NCBI GenBank assembly: GCA_947479915.1
Contig: CANKAU010000002.1
Location: 62,001-126,000, forward strand
Direction: 5' to 3'
Length of the DNA stretch: 64,000 nt
Source: Chloroflexota bacterium
Lineage (GTDB): Bacteria; Chloroflexota; Dehalococcoidia; UBA2979
Part shown: piece after piece, positions 7,365-15,396 of the stretch
How the letters are laid out: each line of letters opens with the position of its first letter
Position numbering within the stretch: position 1 is the first letter of the stretch
The notes under the pieces: generated by a model
What the model was told of the DNA's origin: nothing
Database searches by the model: none
What the model saw: only the letters and a program-made list of their open reading frames with translations
Translations under genes and position numbers: made by a program

Positions 7365-7912
7365 CGGTCCGCGTGCAGCGTAGGGAGTGCGAGCGCCGTC
7401 CGGCGCTCGTTTGCTGCCCGGAAGACGATGTCCTCGCCTGACAGCGCGCGGCTCAGCGCAGAAGTGGTCATCCGCAGCTGCGGCGCCGCCTGCGCGAGCT
7501 GCCATCCGCACACCTCCAGCACGTCGAAGAGCGCCGCAATCGCCGCCGGGAAGTGCGGGTTCTTGGGCGACATGGCGAACTTGCCGGTCGCCAGGGCCTC
7601 CTTCAGCGCGCCTGTGATCGGCACGCCCGGCGCGCAGGCGTCGATGGCGACGGGGGCGCGGAGCAAGAAGGCGATCTCCAGGCGCAGCCGCCGTAGCGCC
7701 CGGGCGCGGTTTTCGTGCTGGGAGCGAGACTCGTTCGCCTCGCCGGTCAGCCCGCTGGGGCGGTGCCGGAGACGCACCGCCGAGTCGGTCTTGTTCCGCT
7801 TCTGTCCGCCCGGCCCGCTCGCGCGGAAGCGATCCACCTCGCACTGCCCGAGGAGCACGTCGTCCGCGAGGTCGAGGTAGGTGCGCCAGTCGCCGGTCCG
7901 CTGCTGCGTCAT
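7361..7912 (-). CDS. Release-factor homologue: GGQ domain plus HTH-like C-terminus
   Basis: A 183-residue protein with a class-I release-factor catalytic domain only. RASGPGGQKRNKTDSAVRLRH (about residues 30-50) carries the GGQ loop that triggers peptidyl-tRNA hydrolysis, and SRSQHENRARALRRL is the following conserved helix. The stop-codon recognition domains of RF1/RF2 are absent, as in the ribosome-rescue factor ArfB. Unlike ArfB it has a ~90-residue C-terminal extension, and QLAQAAPQLRMTTSALSRAL looks helix-turn-helix-like. The protein may be a rescue factor or may act on another ester bond. TACCGT ends 6 nt before the ATG, so the transcript may be leaderless. Confidence 0.78.
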   Translation of the reverse strand: MTQQRTGDWRTYLDLADDVLLGQCEVDRFRASGPGGQKRNKTDSAVRLRHRPSGLTGEANESRSQHENRARALRRLRLEIAFLLRAPVAIDACAPGVPITGALKEALATGKFAMSPKNPHFPAAIAALFDVLEVCGWQLAQAAPQLRMTTSALSRALSGEDIVFRAANERRTALALPTLHADR

Positions 7913-7946
7913 ACCGCTACGGTATCGCGGGGAGTCCGTCCCCCAC

Positions 7947-7952
7947 TATCCT
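7947..7952 (+). promoter_or_regulatory. Candidate -10 box for argC
   Basis: TATCCT lies about 52 nt upstream of the argC ATG, which has a GGAGGGA ribosome-binding site (7990-7996). The same TATCCT hexamer precedes cinA, moxR and murA. Confidence 0.4.
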
Positions 7953-8004
7953 GTCCCCCTGTTCGAAGGGCGCGCCGCCGAAGGGTGGCGGAGGGAGACG
8001 GTCG

Positions 8005-9075
8005 ATGGCGGACAAGAAGATTCGAGCGCAGCTGGTCGGCGCCACCGGGTACGGCGGCCTCGGCATCCTCGAACTGCTCCTCGGGCACCCCAACTTCGAG
8101 GTGGCCGCGCTCATCGCGCGTGACGACGCCGGACGTCGCATCGACCACGTCTACCCGCACCTGACCGGCCGTTGCGAGCTCATGGTCGAAGCGCCGGACG
8201 ACAGCAAGATCGGCCGCGACTGCGACGTGGTCATCTTCGCGACGCCGGACCGCGTCTCCCAGCAGTACGCCGCCGACCTCGCTGCGCGCGGCGTCCGCTT
8301 CATCGACTACTCGGGCGACTTCCGCTTCACGTCCACGGAGGACTACGCCCGCTACGCCGACCGGCACCCCTCGATCAAGGAAGGCACGCACGACGCGGCC
8401 GCGCTCCTCGGTCAGAACGCCTACGGCGTGTCCGAGCTGAACGCCGAGGCGATCGCCAACGCGCCGATGGTCGGCAACCCCGGCTGCTTCGCGATCGGCA
8501 TCATCATCGGCATGGCACCGCTGTACACCGATGGCCTGGTCGGGGACGGCATCGTCGCGGTGGACGGCCTGACGGGCTCCTCCGGCGCCGGGAAGAAGCC
8601 GGCGCCGACGCAGCACTTCTCCCACCTGAACGACAACGTGATCCCCTACCGCGTCCTGAACCACCAGCACGTGGTGGAGGCGGAGATGTCGCTGGGCCGC
8701 ATGGGCGCGAAGACCGGCGCGACGGTCGACTTCATCCCGCACCTGCTCGGCACCACGCGGGGCATCCTGAACACCATGCACGTCACCCTCACGAAGCCCA
8801 CGCCGCGCGCGGCGATCCTGGAGCGCTACCGGGAGTTCTTTGCCGGGCACCCCTTCGTGCGCGTGCTGGACGAGCCGCCCACGCTGAAGGGCACGCTGGG
8901 CTCGAACTACATCGACCTGTCGGTGTTCACGGCCGCAGGCGACCGTCGAGCCGTGGTCATGTCCTCCATCGACAACCTCATGAAGGGCCAGAGCGGCTCG
9001 GCGATGCAGAACCTGAACATTATGTTCGGCCTGCCCCAGAACGCCGGTCTGGACCGGGGGCCGCTGTACCCGTAG
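8005..9075 (+). CDS. argC: N-acetyl-gamma-glutamyl-phosphate reductase
   Basis: A 356-residue NADPH-dependent reductase for the third step of arginine (ornithine) synthesis. VGATGYGGLGILELL (residues 11-25) is the Rossmann NADP-binding loop. GNPGCFA carries the catalytic Cys161, and HQHVVEAEMSL contains the conserved His. The length is normal. A good ribosome-binding site (GGAGGGA, 8 nt spacing) supports the start. No other arg gene is adjacent, so arginine genes are scattered or lie outside this window. A short hairpin follows the stop. Confidence 0.92.
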   Translation: MADKKIRAQLVGATGYGGLGILELLLGHPNFEVAALIARDDAGRRIDHVYPHLTGRCELMVEAPDDSKIGRDCDVVIFATPDRVSQQYAADLAARGVRFIDYSGDFRFTSTEDYARYADRHPSIKEGTHDAAALLGQNAYGVSELNAEAIANAPMVGNPGCFAIGIIIGMAPLYTDGLVGDGIVAVDGLTGSSGAGKKPAPTQHFSHLNDNVIPYRVLNHQHVVEAEMSLGRMGAKTGATVDFIPHLLGTTRGILNTMHVTLTKPTPRAAILERYREFFAGHPFVRVLDEPPTLKGTLGSNYIDLSVFTAAGDRRAVVMSSIDNLMKGQSGSAMQNLNIMFGLPQNAGLDRGPLYP

Positions 9076-9078
9076 CCG

Positions 9079-9094
9079 CGGGGCTGCGGCCCCG
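9079..9094 (+). terminator. Short GC hairpin after argC
   Basis: CGGGGC and GCCCCG arms flank the loop TGCG just after the argC stop. No T tract follows, so termination is only plausible. The rest of 9095-9284 shows no further gene or motif. Confidence 0.35.
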
Positions 9095-9284
9095 ACGCAT
9101 CGCGAACGGGCGCCGTCGCGGGTTCGTTACAGGGACGTGCCCGGGAGCCGGAGGCGTGACGCTGTCCGGTGGCGGATCTCGGGTGCCCGGAGGCCGCATC
9201 GACGCCTCACCGCGTCCCCTCGACCCCTCCGAGGACGGAATTCACGTTCTGTTGGTCTCTCGCCACGCCCTACGCCGTACCGTT

Positions 9285-9320
9285 ACGAGAACCAGCGAAC
9301 GTGAGCGGGGCAGTTCTCGT
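9285..9320 (+). promoter_or_regulatory. Inverted repeat reaching the TTG start of the sigma factor
   Basis: ACGAGAAC (9285-9292) and GTTCTCGT (9313-9320) are perfect inverted copies separated by 20 nt, and the right arm touches the first base of the TTG start codon. It could be an operator, for instance for autoregulation, or an RNA hairpin that limits initiation. Confidence 0.45.
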
Positions 9321-9913
9321 TGAAAGAATCGGAAGCGGTAGGCAACAGCCCACCGGTCGCCGCCTCGGCAGACCCGGCGCCCCTGGAGGCGCTGGTCGAG
9401 CGCGCCCGCAACGGCGACGCCGACGCGTTCGGGCTGCTGTACGACCGCTTCCAGCCGGAGATCGTCCGGTACCTGGCCCACCGCGTAGGTGACCCGGATA
9501 CCGCCGAGGATCTGGCGCAGCAGGTGTTCCTGAAGGCGTGGCAGGCCATCCCGCGCTACGAGGCGCGAGGCGTCCCGTTCAAGGCCTGGCTGTACCGGAT
9601 GGCGCACAACCAGATGGTGGACCACTTCCGTACGCGGAAGGTGACCTCTGACCTCGACGGCATCGATGTGCCGGAGGACGCTGAGGCGGAGTCCATCGTC
9701 ATCGCCGCTGAGATGAGCGCCGCGTTGGGAACAGCGCTGGCGCGGCTGTCGGAGGATCATCGCCAGGTGCTGACGCTGCGCTTCCTGATGGAGAAGTCGG
9801 CGAAGGAGATCGGCGAGATCATGGGGCGCAAAGAGGTCACGGTGCGTGGCCTTCAGATGCGGGCGCTGCAGGCGCTTCGCCGAGAGATCGAAGAGACGGG
9901 AGGACTGCCGTGA
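9320..9913 (+). CDS. ECF-type RNA polymerase sigma factor
   Basis: A 197-residue sigma-70 family protein with region 2 (DAFGLLYDRFQPEIVRYL, then DTAEDLAQQVFLKAW, the -10-recognition helix) and region 4 (LSEDHRQVLTLRFLMEKSAKEIGEIMG, a -35-binding HTH). No regions 1.1 or 3 are present. The start appears to be TTG at 9320, since no ATG or GTG lies before region 2. The next gene overlaps by 4 bp (GTGA) and encodes a FecR-type membrane protein, which suggests a sigma/anti-sigma or surface-signalling unit. Confidence 0.88.
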   Translation: MKESEAVGNSPPVAASADPAPLEALVERARNGDADAFGLLYDRFQPEIVRYLAHRVGDPDTAEDLAQQVFLKAWQAIPRYEARGVPFKAWLYRMAHNQMVDHFRTRKVTSDLDGIDVPEDAEAESIVIAAEMSAALGTALARLSEDHRQVLTLRFLMEKSAKEIGEIMGRKEVTVRGLQMRALQALRREIEETGGLP

Positions 9914-12111
9914 GCACGCCAGACCTCGCCAGCGTCATCGATCAGTGCCTGGACGACCTCGTCACGGGTCGCGCCACCATGTCCGAGTGCCTCGAGCGTT
10001 ACCCCCAGCATCGCGCCGAGCTCGAGCCGCTGCTGCTTGCCGCCGCTTCGCTGCAGGCCGTCCCCAGCCGCGCGGAGCGCGCCCCGGACCGCATCCGCCG
10101 CGCACAGTTCATGGAGCTAATCCGCGAGACCCCGCAGGAGCGCCGCTCGTGGCTGCCCTCGCTCGCCGGGCTCCTCACCACCGGGCTCTTCCCCCGCGTT
10201 CTCGCCGCCACGGCGCCCGTGGCGCTCGCGGTGGGCATCGGCATGTTCCTGCTCGTCTCGCAGCCCGCCACGCCCGCGGCCGCCTCGACGCTCACGCTCT
10301 TCGCGGGCAGCGCCGAGGAGCAGGTGGGCGGCCAGTGGCGCGCGCTGTCAGACGGCGCTGCGGTGCGGCAGGGCGCGCGCGTCCGCACGACTGCCGAGGG
10401 CCACGCCCTGCTGACCTTCCCCGACGGGTCGACCTCCTCGCTGGAGCCCTCGACCGAGATCGCGATCGAGCTGCTGGCGGCGGGCACGCCACGGCAGGTG
10501 CAGATCCGCCAGTTCTCCGGCCGCCTCTGGAACGACGTTGTCACCGATACGCGCGAAGGCGCCCGCTACGAGGTGCTCACGAGCGACGCCACGGTGCAGG
10601 TGCACGGCACGGTCTTCGAGACGGCCGTGGACAACGGCCAGACCTCGGTGACCACATCCGAAGGCCTCGTCGACGTGGTGGTGGGCGCGGAACGCGTGAG
10701 CGTGCCCGGTGGGCAGCTCGTGCGAGCACAGGCCCAGCGCGTGTCCGAGCGCGGCGCGGCGCAAGCGGCCGGCAGCCTGACGATCAACGCACCGTTCACC
10801 GCCGCGCTCGTCTCCGAACGTGGCGAGGCGACGGGAGCGCGCACGGATGGGGCGATCTTCCGCCAGATCCGCGGCGTCACCACCTCGAACCCCGGTGACG
10901 GCCCCCAGCGCTTCGAGTTCCAGCGTCTGCCCCCCGGCGACTACACGCTGCTGCTGCAGCGCTTCGAGCAGGGCAGCGGCGACCTGGTGCTGAACGTGAA
11001 CGGCGTCGAGCGCCGTGTGCCCATCGACGAGTCGAGCGGCACCACCCAGCTGCGCGTCCACGTAGACGTGCAGGACGGCAGGCCGCGCGTCGCGCTGTCC
11101 GAGGATCGTCCGCGCCCCGCACCGGCCGCGGAGCGCCCCCCGGTGGTGCGCGTCGTGGAGACCGAGCGCACGAAGAAGCTCGCGGACGTCGCCACGCAGC
11201 GCGCCGCCGTGACCCGTCGCGAGGTGCCGGCCACGACCGGCCCGGTCGCGGCAGCCCCGGCCGCGGGATCGTCGCGCACCCCCGGTGCGGTCGCCGCCAC
11301 CAGCGCTCAGACGACGCCGGATCCGCAGATCCAACGGCTACGCGACGCGATCGTGCGGAACGACGCTCCGACGATCCGCGCCGTACTGGCCGACATCGTC
11401 GCGATCAGCGACACGAACGCGGCGCGTGCACAGTTCCTCGCGCTGAGCGCGGTGGTCAGCAGCGACCAGGCCGCCGGTCGCGTGGATGCCGCGCTGGACG
11501 CCTCCGACGGCACCCTGCGGAACGCGCTCCTCGATCGGGCAGGGACGCTGCTCGTCGGCGACCAGTTGGAGCGCCTGCGCCGCGGCCTGTCCGGCGAGGT
11601 GTTCCGCCCCAGCCCGACCGGCACGCGTCCCGCCTCGACTCCGTCCCCGACGCGCACCCCCACGCCCGCCCCCACCTCGGCGAGCGGCGGCACCGGCACG
11701 GCGGCGCCGCGACCACCTGAGGGGCCGCGCCCGTCCGTTGACCCGCCGCGCCGATCCGAGGTCGCGCCACTGCCGACCGCCGTGGACGGCTTCGGCATCC
11801 GCCTGCGCGTCGCCCTCGGCTCCCGCAACGACGAGGTGATCCGCCGCGCCCTCGCGGACGTGGTCGCGGACGACGCCACAACAATACGCGCGCGCCTCGC
11901 CGTGCTCGCAGACGTCGTCGAGGATCGCGAGATGGCGAGCCGTGTCGATCGCGCGCTGGACGCGCCGGGTGCGAGCGCACTGCGGACGCGCCTGCTGCGT
12001 GCCGTGGACTCCGAGGCGCCCGGTGAGGTCGTGCTCCGCGCACTGCTGGTGGAGACGCCCGCCTCGTCACCGTCCCCGACCGCCACGCTCGCGGCGACTG
12101 CGGCGCGCTAG
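9910..12111 (+). CDS. FecR-domain membrane protein, putative anti-sigma factor
   Basis: A 733-residue protein. Residues 10-50 (CLDDLVTGRATMSECLERYP) match a short N-terminal motif common in proteins encoded next to ECF sigma factors. One transmembrane helix follows (about 94-118). Residues ~128-260 form a FecR beta-sandwich, including the G-T-x-F-E element in VQVHGTVFET. The C-terminal half is Pro/Thr-rich with two copies of an ~85-residue helical domain (about 472-560 and 628-715; compare IVRNDAPTIRAVLADIV with ALGSRNDEVIRRALADVV). The topology implies a cytoplasmic sigma-binding head and an extracellular sensor. The GTG start overlaps the sigma gene stop, so expression is coupled. Confidence 0.8.
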   Translation: MSTPDLASVIDQCLDDLVTGRATMSECLERYPQHRAELEPLLLAAASLQAVPSRAERAPDRIRRAQFMELIRETPQERRSWLPSLAGLLTTGLFPRVLAATAPVALAVGIGMFLLVSQPATPAAASTLTLFAGSAEEQVGGQWRALSDGAAVRQGARVRTTAEGHALLTFPDGSTSSLEPSTEIAIELLAAGTPRQVQIRQFSGRLWNDVVTDTREGARYEVLTSDATVQVHGTVFETAVDNGQTSVTTSEGLVDVVVGAERVSVPGGQLVRAQAQRVSERGAAQAAGSLTINAPFTAALVSERGEATGARTDGAIFRQIRGVTTSNPGDGPQRFEFQRLPPGDYTLLLQRFEQGSGDLVLNVNGVERRVPIDESSGTTQLRVHVDVQDGRPRVALSEDRPRPAPAAERPPVVRVVETERTKKLADVATQRAAVTRREVPATTGPVAAAPAAGSSRTPGAVAATSAQTTPDPQIQRLRDAIVRNDAPTIRAVLADIVAISDTNAARAQFLALSAVVSSDQAAGRVDAALDASDGTLRNALLDRAGTLLVGDQLERLRRGLSGEVFRPSPTGTRPASTPSPTRTPTPAPTSASGGTGTAAPRPPEGPRPSVDPPRRSEVAPLPTAVDGFGIRLRVALGSRNDEVIRRALADVVADDATTIRARLAVLADVVEDREMASRVDRALDAPGASALRTRLLRAVDSEAPGEVVLRALLVETPASSPSPTATLAATAAR

Positions 12112-12126
12112 CCGCGCCGGCGCTCG

Positions 12127-13143
12127 CTAGGCGAGCCCCACGCCCTCGGACTGCAGTCGGCTGTGGATGCGCAGGATCCTCCGGTGGCGCAGGGCGCCGA
12201 CCTCGCCCCATGAGGCCGCCCGGATGCGCACGGTGACCTCCACCTTGCCGTCGAGGAAGGCCACGTAGCGGAAGGACACCGGCGCGCCCTGGACCACGAG
12301 GTCGCCCGCCTCCTCGCACAGACGCGTCAATTCATCGACGCACGCCGCCTCGACGGAGCCGAGATCTTCCTGCGCGGAGACGAAGAGCGTGAGCGTCACG
12401 TCCGTCGCGGGAGCGGTCGCGTCGAAGTTGGTCATCGTCGCCTGGGCAAGCACGGCGTTCGGCACCAGCACCAGGTTGTTGTCGGTGGAGCGAATACGCG
12501 TCGCGCGCCAGCCGATGTCCTCGATCGTCCCGGTGGGGCCGCCCTGCACCTGCACGGCGTCACCGATGCGGATCGACTGGTCCGAGAGCAGGTAGGACGA
12601 CGCGAAGATGTTCGCGAGCAACGGCTGCAGCGCCAGTGCCATCGCGAGACCGCCCAGCCCCAGACCGGCCAGCAGCGGGGTGATCTCGATCCCCACCGCA
12701 GTGAGCACCATCAGCGCGCCCGCCGCCCAGATCACGGCGCGCAGCGCGCGTTGCAGCGGCGGCAGTGAGTGGATCCGCGTCCGCCCGGTTGCGGTGTTGC
12801 CGGCGTACCACTGCGTCAGCGGCACCACCACGCGCTGAACGCCGTAGATCACCACGACCATCGTCGTTGCGAGCCAGGCGCGCTCGACGATCGGCCAGCC
12901 GTCGTGCAGGTAGGACAGGCGTCGTAGCACGAGGAAGAACGTCTGCACGACGATCAGCGTGCCGATCGGCCCGCGCAGCGCCCGCGCCACCAGGTCGCCC
13001 GCGCCGCTCCGCGCGGTGAGCCGTCCCAGCAGCGCCACGATCAGTCGAGGCACCAGGAGCGCGATCAGCACGGCGACGCCGAGGATGGCGACGGCGGTGA
13101 GCGTTTCCACCCACTGGTCAGACGTCAGTTCGATCGGGCTCAC
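12127..13143 (-). CDS. MscS-family mechanosensitive ion channel
   Basis: A 338-residue protein with four to five transmembrane helices and an MscS domain. GLGLGGLAMALALQPLLANI is the glycine/alanine-patterned pore helix (TM3), followed by the beta domain IRIGDAVQVQGGPTGTIEDIGWRATRIRS. It releases solutes on hypo-osmotic shock. The start is GTG 13143, because TAGCAT ends exactly 6 nt upstream on this strand (leaderless pattern). It converges on the FecR gene with a 15-bp gap. Confidence 0.88.
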   Translation of the reverse strand: MSPIELTSDQWVETLTAVAILGVAVLIALLVPRLIVALLGRLTARSGAGDLVARALRGPIGTLIVVQTFFLVLRRLSYLHDGWPIVERAWLATTMVVVIYGVQRVVVPLTQWYAGNTATGRTRIHSLPPLQRALRAVIWAAGALMVLTAVGIEITPLLAGLGLGGLAMALALQPLLANIFASSYLLSDQSIRIGDAVQVQGGPTGTIEDIGWRATRIRSTDNNLVLVPNAVLAQATMTNFDATAPATDVTLTLFVSAQEDLGSVEAACVDELTRLCEEAGDLVVQGAPVSFRYVAFLDGKVEVTVRIRAASWGEVGALRHRRILRIHSRLQSEGVGLA

Positions 13144-13149
13144 AACCGC

Positions 13150-13155
13150 ATGCTA
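13150..13155 (-). promoter_or_regulatory. -10 box of leaderless mscS
   Basis: On the minus strand TAGCAT is followed by six bases and then the GTG start, so the predicted transcript begins at the start codon. Confidence 0.5.
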
Positions 13156-13165
13156 GCGGATGCAC

Positions 13166-13807
13166 TCACCACTCGCGCTCTTCCAACTGGACGAGCGCGG
13201 CGGCGAAGTCCTCCGGCGTGTCTACGTCGATGAACGACAGCCCATCAGGGTCGGCCGCGCGCCACGCGTCCTCCTCCAACCTCGTCATGCCCAGGTCGGT
13301 GGCGACAGTCATCGGTGCACGGTCGCCCGCCTCGATGTGCGCGCGCAGCACCGGGAGCGCGTTGCGCGCGAACGCGGAGCACAGCGGCTGGGGACGCCCC
13401 TGCTCGATCGGCAGCACCCATCGCGCGCCGTCCGCCACCCCCGCCGCGAGCAGTCGCAGCAGATCCGGCTGCAGGAACGGCATGTCGACGCCCACGACGA
13501 TCGCGATCGGGGCGCGCGCTGCCTCGAGGCCGGTCGCCATGCCCACGAGCGGGCCCTCGCCTTCGGTCGGGTCAGCAGCGAGCCGCACGGGGCACGCGGC
13601 GTCCACCGGGGGGAGCGATTGGCCCGGCGCGTGGACGAGCACGATCTCGTCGACGGCAGCGGCGAGGACCGTGACGGTGCGCTGGAGCAGCGTGCGACCC
13701 GCGAGGTCGAGCGACGCCTTGTCGCGCCCCATGCGGGTCGACCGGCCACCAGCAAGGATGATGCCGGTGACGGCCGGCGGTGCGGCGGCGGGATCGGTCT
13801 CGGCCAT
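13166..13807 (-). CDS. mobA: Molybdenum cofactor guanylyltransferase
   Basis: A 213-residue MobA. It transfers GMP from GTP to molybdopterin to make the Mo-bis-MGD or MGD cofactor. ILAGGRSTRMGRDKASL is the diagnostic GTP-binding signature, and GVDMPFLQPDL carries the metal-binding Asp. The start at 13807 has a GAGGGGAGA ribosome-binding site; longer open frames upstream run antisense to yqeC. It is divergent from yqeC with a 33-bp gap that holds two overlapping -10-like boxes. Confidence 0.88.
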   Translation of the reverse strand: MAETDPAAAPPAVTGIILAGGRSTRMGRDKASLDLAGRTLLQRTVTVLAAAVDEIVLVHAPGQSLPPVDAACPVRLAADPTEGEGPLVGMATGLEAARAPIAIVVGVDMPFLQPDLLRLLAAGVADGARWVLPIEQGRPQPLCSAFARNALPVLRAHIEAGDRAPMTVATDLGMTRLEEDAWRAADPDGLSFIDVDTPEDFAAALVQLEEREW

Positions 13808-13827
13808 CGTTTCGTCTCCCCTCGCGC

Positions 13828-13837
13828 TAGCATCGTA
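13828..13837. promoter_or_regulatory. Overlapping divergent -10 boxes for yqeC and mobA
   Basis: TAGCAT (13828-13833, plus strand) ends 7 nt before the yqeC ATG, giving a leaderless transcript. TACGAT on the minus strand (13837-13832) would serve mobA with a ~24-nt leader. The overlap means the two genes compete for polymerase. Confidence 0.45.
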
Positions 13838-13840
13838 CCC

Positions 13841-14662
13841 ATGTCTCAGCCGCCTGCCGTTATCCCCGCCTCGCACGAGCCGCGCCTCTGGCACGCGCTC
13901 GGCCTGGACGCGTCGCGGGACCGGACGGGGGTGCCGGTCGTGGCGGTCGTCGGCGGCGGTGGGAAGACCTCGCTCCTGTACCGCCTCGCACGAGACGCCG
14001 AGGCGCTCGGGCTGCGCGCCGTCGTGTGCGGCACCGTGCGCTACACGCGCGCCCCGCAGCCGTTCGAGACGCCGCTGCTGATCCGCGCCGCCGAGGCAGA
14101 CCTGCCCGCGCGCGTGACCGAGGCGTTCGAGGCGGGGACGCGCGTTCTCGTCGCCACGGGCGTCGATGCGGATGCCCCAGCACGCCTCGTGCCGCTCGCA
14201 CCCGAGACGGTGGACGCGCTTGCCACGATCGAGGGCATCGACGCCGTGATCTTCGAGGCGGATGGGAGCCGGCAGCTGCCGTTCAAGGCACCCGCGCCGC
14301 ACGAGCCCGTCATCCCGCCGTCCACGACCCACGTCATCGCGATCGTCGGCCTCGATGGACTCGGCGCGCCGCTGGATGCGGAGCACGTGCACCGCCCGGA
14401 GCGCGTGCGCGCGATCGTGGATCGCGACATGTGCGACGCCGACCTCATCGCGCGCGTCATGGCGCATCCGCAGGGCGGACGACAGTTCGCCGAGGCGCGC
14501 GCGTTCGCGGTGGTGGTGAACAAGGCGGACCTGAACCCCGCGGCCGCGCGCGATCTCGCAGAGCGCATCGCCGCCGCGGGCGTCCCGCGCGTGGTGATCG
14601 CGCGACTCGCGGACGAAGCGGCACCGATCGACGGCGTGGTGGGAAAGGGAGCGGGCGCGTGA
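13841..14662 (+). CDS. yqeC: YqeC-type molybdenum hydroxylase accessory protein
   Basis: A 273-residue P-loop protein. VVAVVGGGGKTSLLYRLA (about residues 31-48) is the Walker A, VIFEADGSRQLPFKAP is the family signature, and VVVNKADLNP resembles a GTPase specificity loop. YqeC (TIGR03172) is linked to maturation of selenium-dependent or sulfurated molybdenum hydroxylases. The neighbouring mobA supports a molybdenum cofactor role. No molybdoenzyme gene is in this window. The ATG start follows TAGCAT by 7 nt. Confidence 0.82.
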   Translation: MSQPPAVIPASHEPRLWHALGLDASRDRTGVPVVAVVGGGGKTSLLYRLARDAEALGLRAVVCGTVRYTRAPQPFETPLLIRAAEADLPARVTEAFEAGTRVLVATGVDADAPARLVPLAPETVDALATIEGIDAVIFEADGSRQLPFKAPAPHEPVIPPSTTHVIAIVGLDGLGAPLDAEHVHRPERVRAIVDRDMCDADLIARVMAHPQGGRQFAEARAFAVVVNKADLNPAAARDLAERIAAAGVPRVVIARLADEAAPIDGVVGKGAGA

Positions 14663-15396
14663 CGAACGAGGCTGGCGCGATCGAGGCCGTGATCTTCGAC
14701 TGGGGCGGCACGCTGGCGGACTACGCGGCGATCGAGTTGATCGACATGTGGCGCCTCGCAGCGCACCACCTCGCGGGGCACATCCCGATTGGCGAGGACG
14801 AGATCCTCGCGCGCCTCGCGGACGTCGAGGCGCGCATGTGGGCGCGCACCACGACGGACGCCCGCGCGGCGTCGCTCTCCGACCTGCTCGCCGAGGCGAC
14901 GCGCGAGCTCGGCGCGGACGTCACGACCGCGGTGCTGGAAGAGGCTGGGACGCACTACCTCGACGCGTGGACGCCGCACATCGTCCACGACGCGCAGGCG
15001 GCAACGATGCTGACGGCGCTGCGCGCGCGTGGGCTGCGCATCGGCCTGCTGTCGAACACTCACTGGCCGCCCGCCTATCACGAGCGCTTCCTGGAGCGCG
15101 ACGGCCTGGCCGCGCTGATCGACGCGCGCGCCTACACCAGCGAGATGACGTACATGAAGCCGCACCCGGAGGCGTTCCGCCACGCCCTCGATGCCCTGGG
15201 CGTGCAGGACGCATCACGCGCCGTGTTCGTGGGCGACCGGCTGTTCGACGACGTGTTCGGGGCGCAGCGCGCCGGGATGCGCGCGGTGCACCGCCTGAAC
15301 GCGATGGTGCCGGGCTACGAGGTGCAGCCGGACGCGACGATCGTGGGCCTCGATGAACTCGTGCCGATCATCGATGGGTGGCTGGCGCGCGGCTAA
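14659..15396 (+). CDS. HAD-superfamily hydrolase lacking the second catalytic Asp
   Basis: A 245-residue HAD hydrolase with a helical cap. Motif I is DWGGTLAD (Asp14), so the usual acid/base Asp two residues later (DxD) is Gly16, as in phosphonoacetaldehyde hydrolase-like members. LLSNTHW is motif II, MKPHPEAF is motif III with its lysine, and VFVGDRLFDDVFGAQRAG is motif IV. The reaction is unknown. The GTG start overlaps the yqeC stop (GTGA), so the two are cotranscribed and the protein may serve the same cofactor or simply share the message. Its stop overlaps the stop of the convergent gene. Confidence 0.8.
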   Translation: MTNEAGAIEAVIFDWGGTLADYAAIELIDMWRLAAHHLAGHIPIGEDEILARLADVEARMWARTTTDARAASLSDLLAEATRELGADVTTAVLEEAGTHYLDAWTPHIVHDAQAATMLTALRARGLRIGLLSNTHWPPAYHERFLERDGLAALIDARAYTSEMTYMKPHPEAFRHALDALGVQDASRAVFVGDRLFDDVFGAQRAGMRAVHRLNAMVPGYEVQPDATIVGLDELVPIIDGWLARG

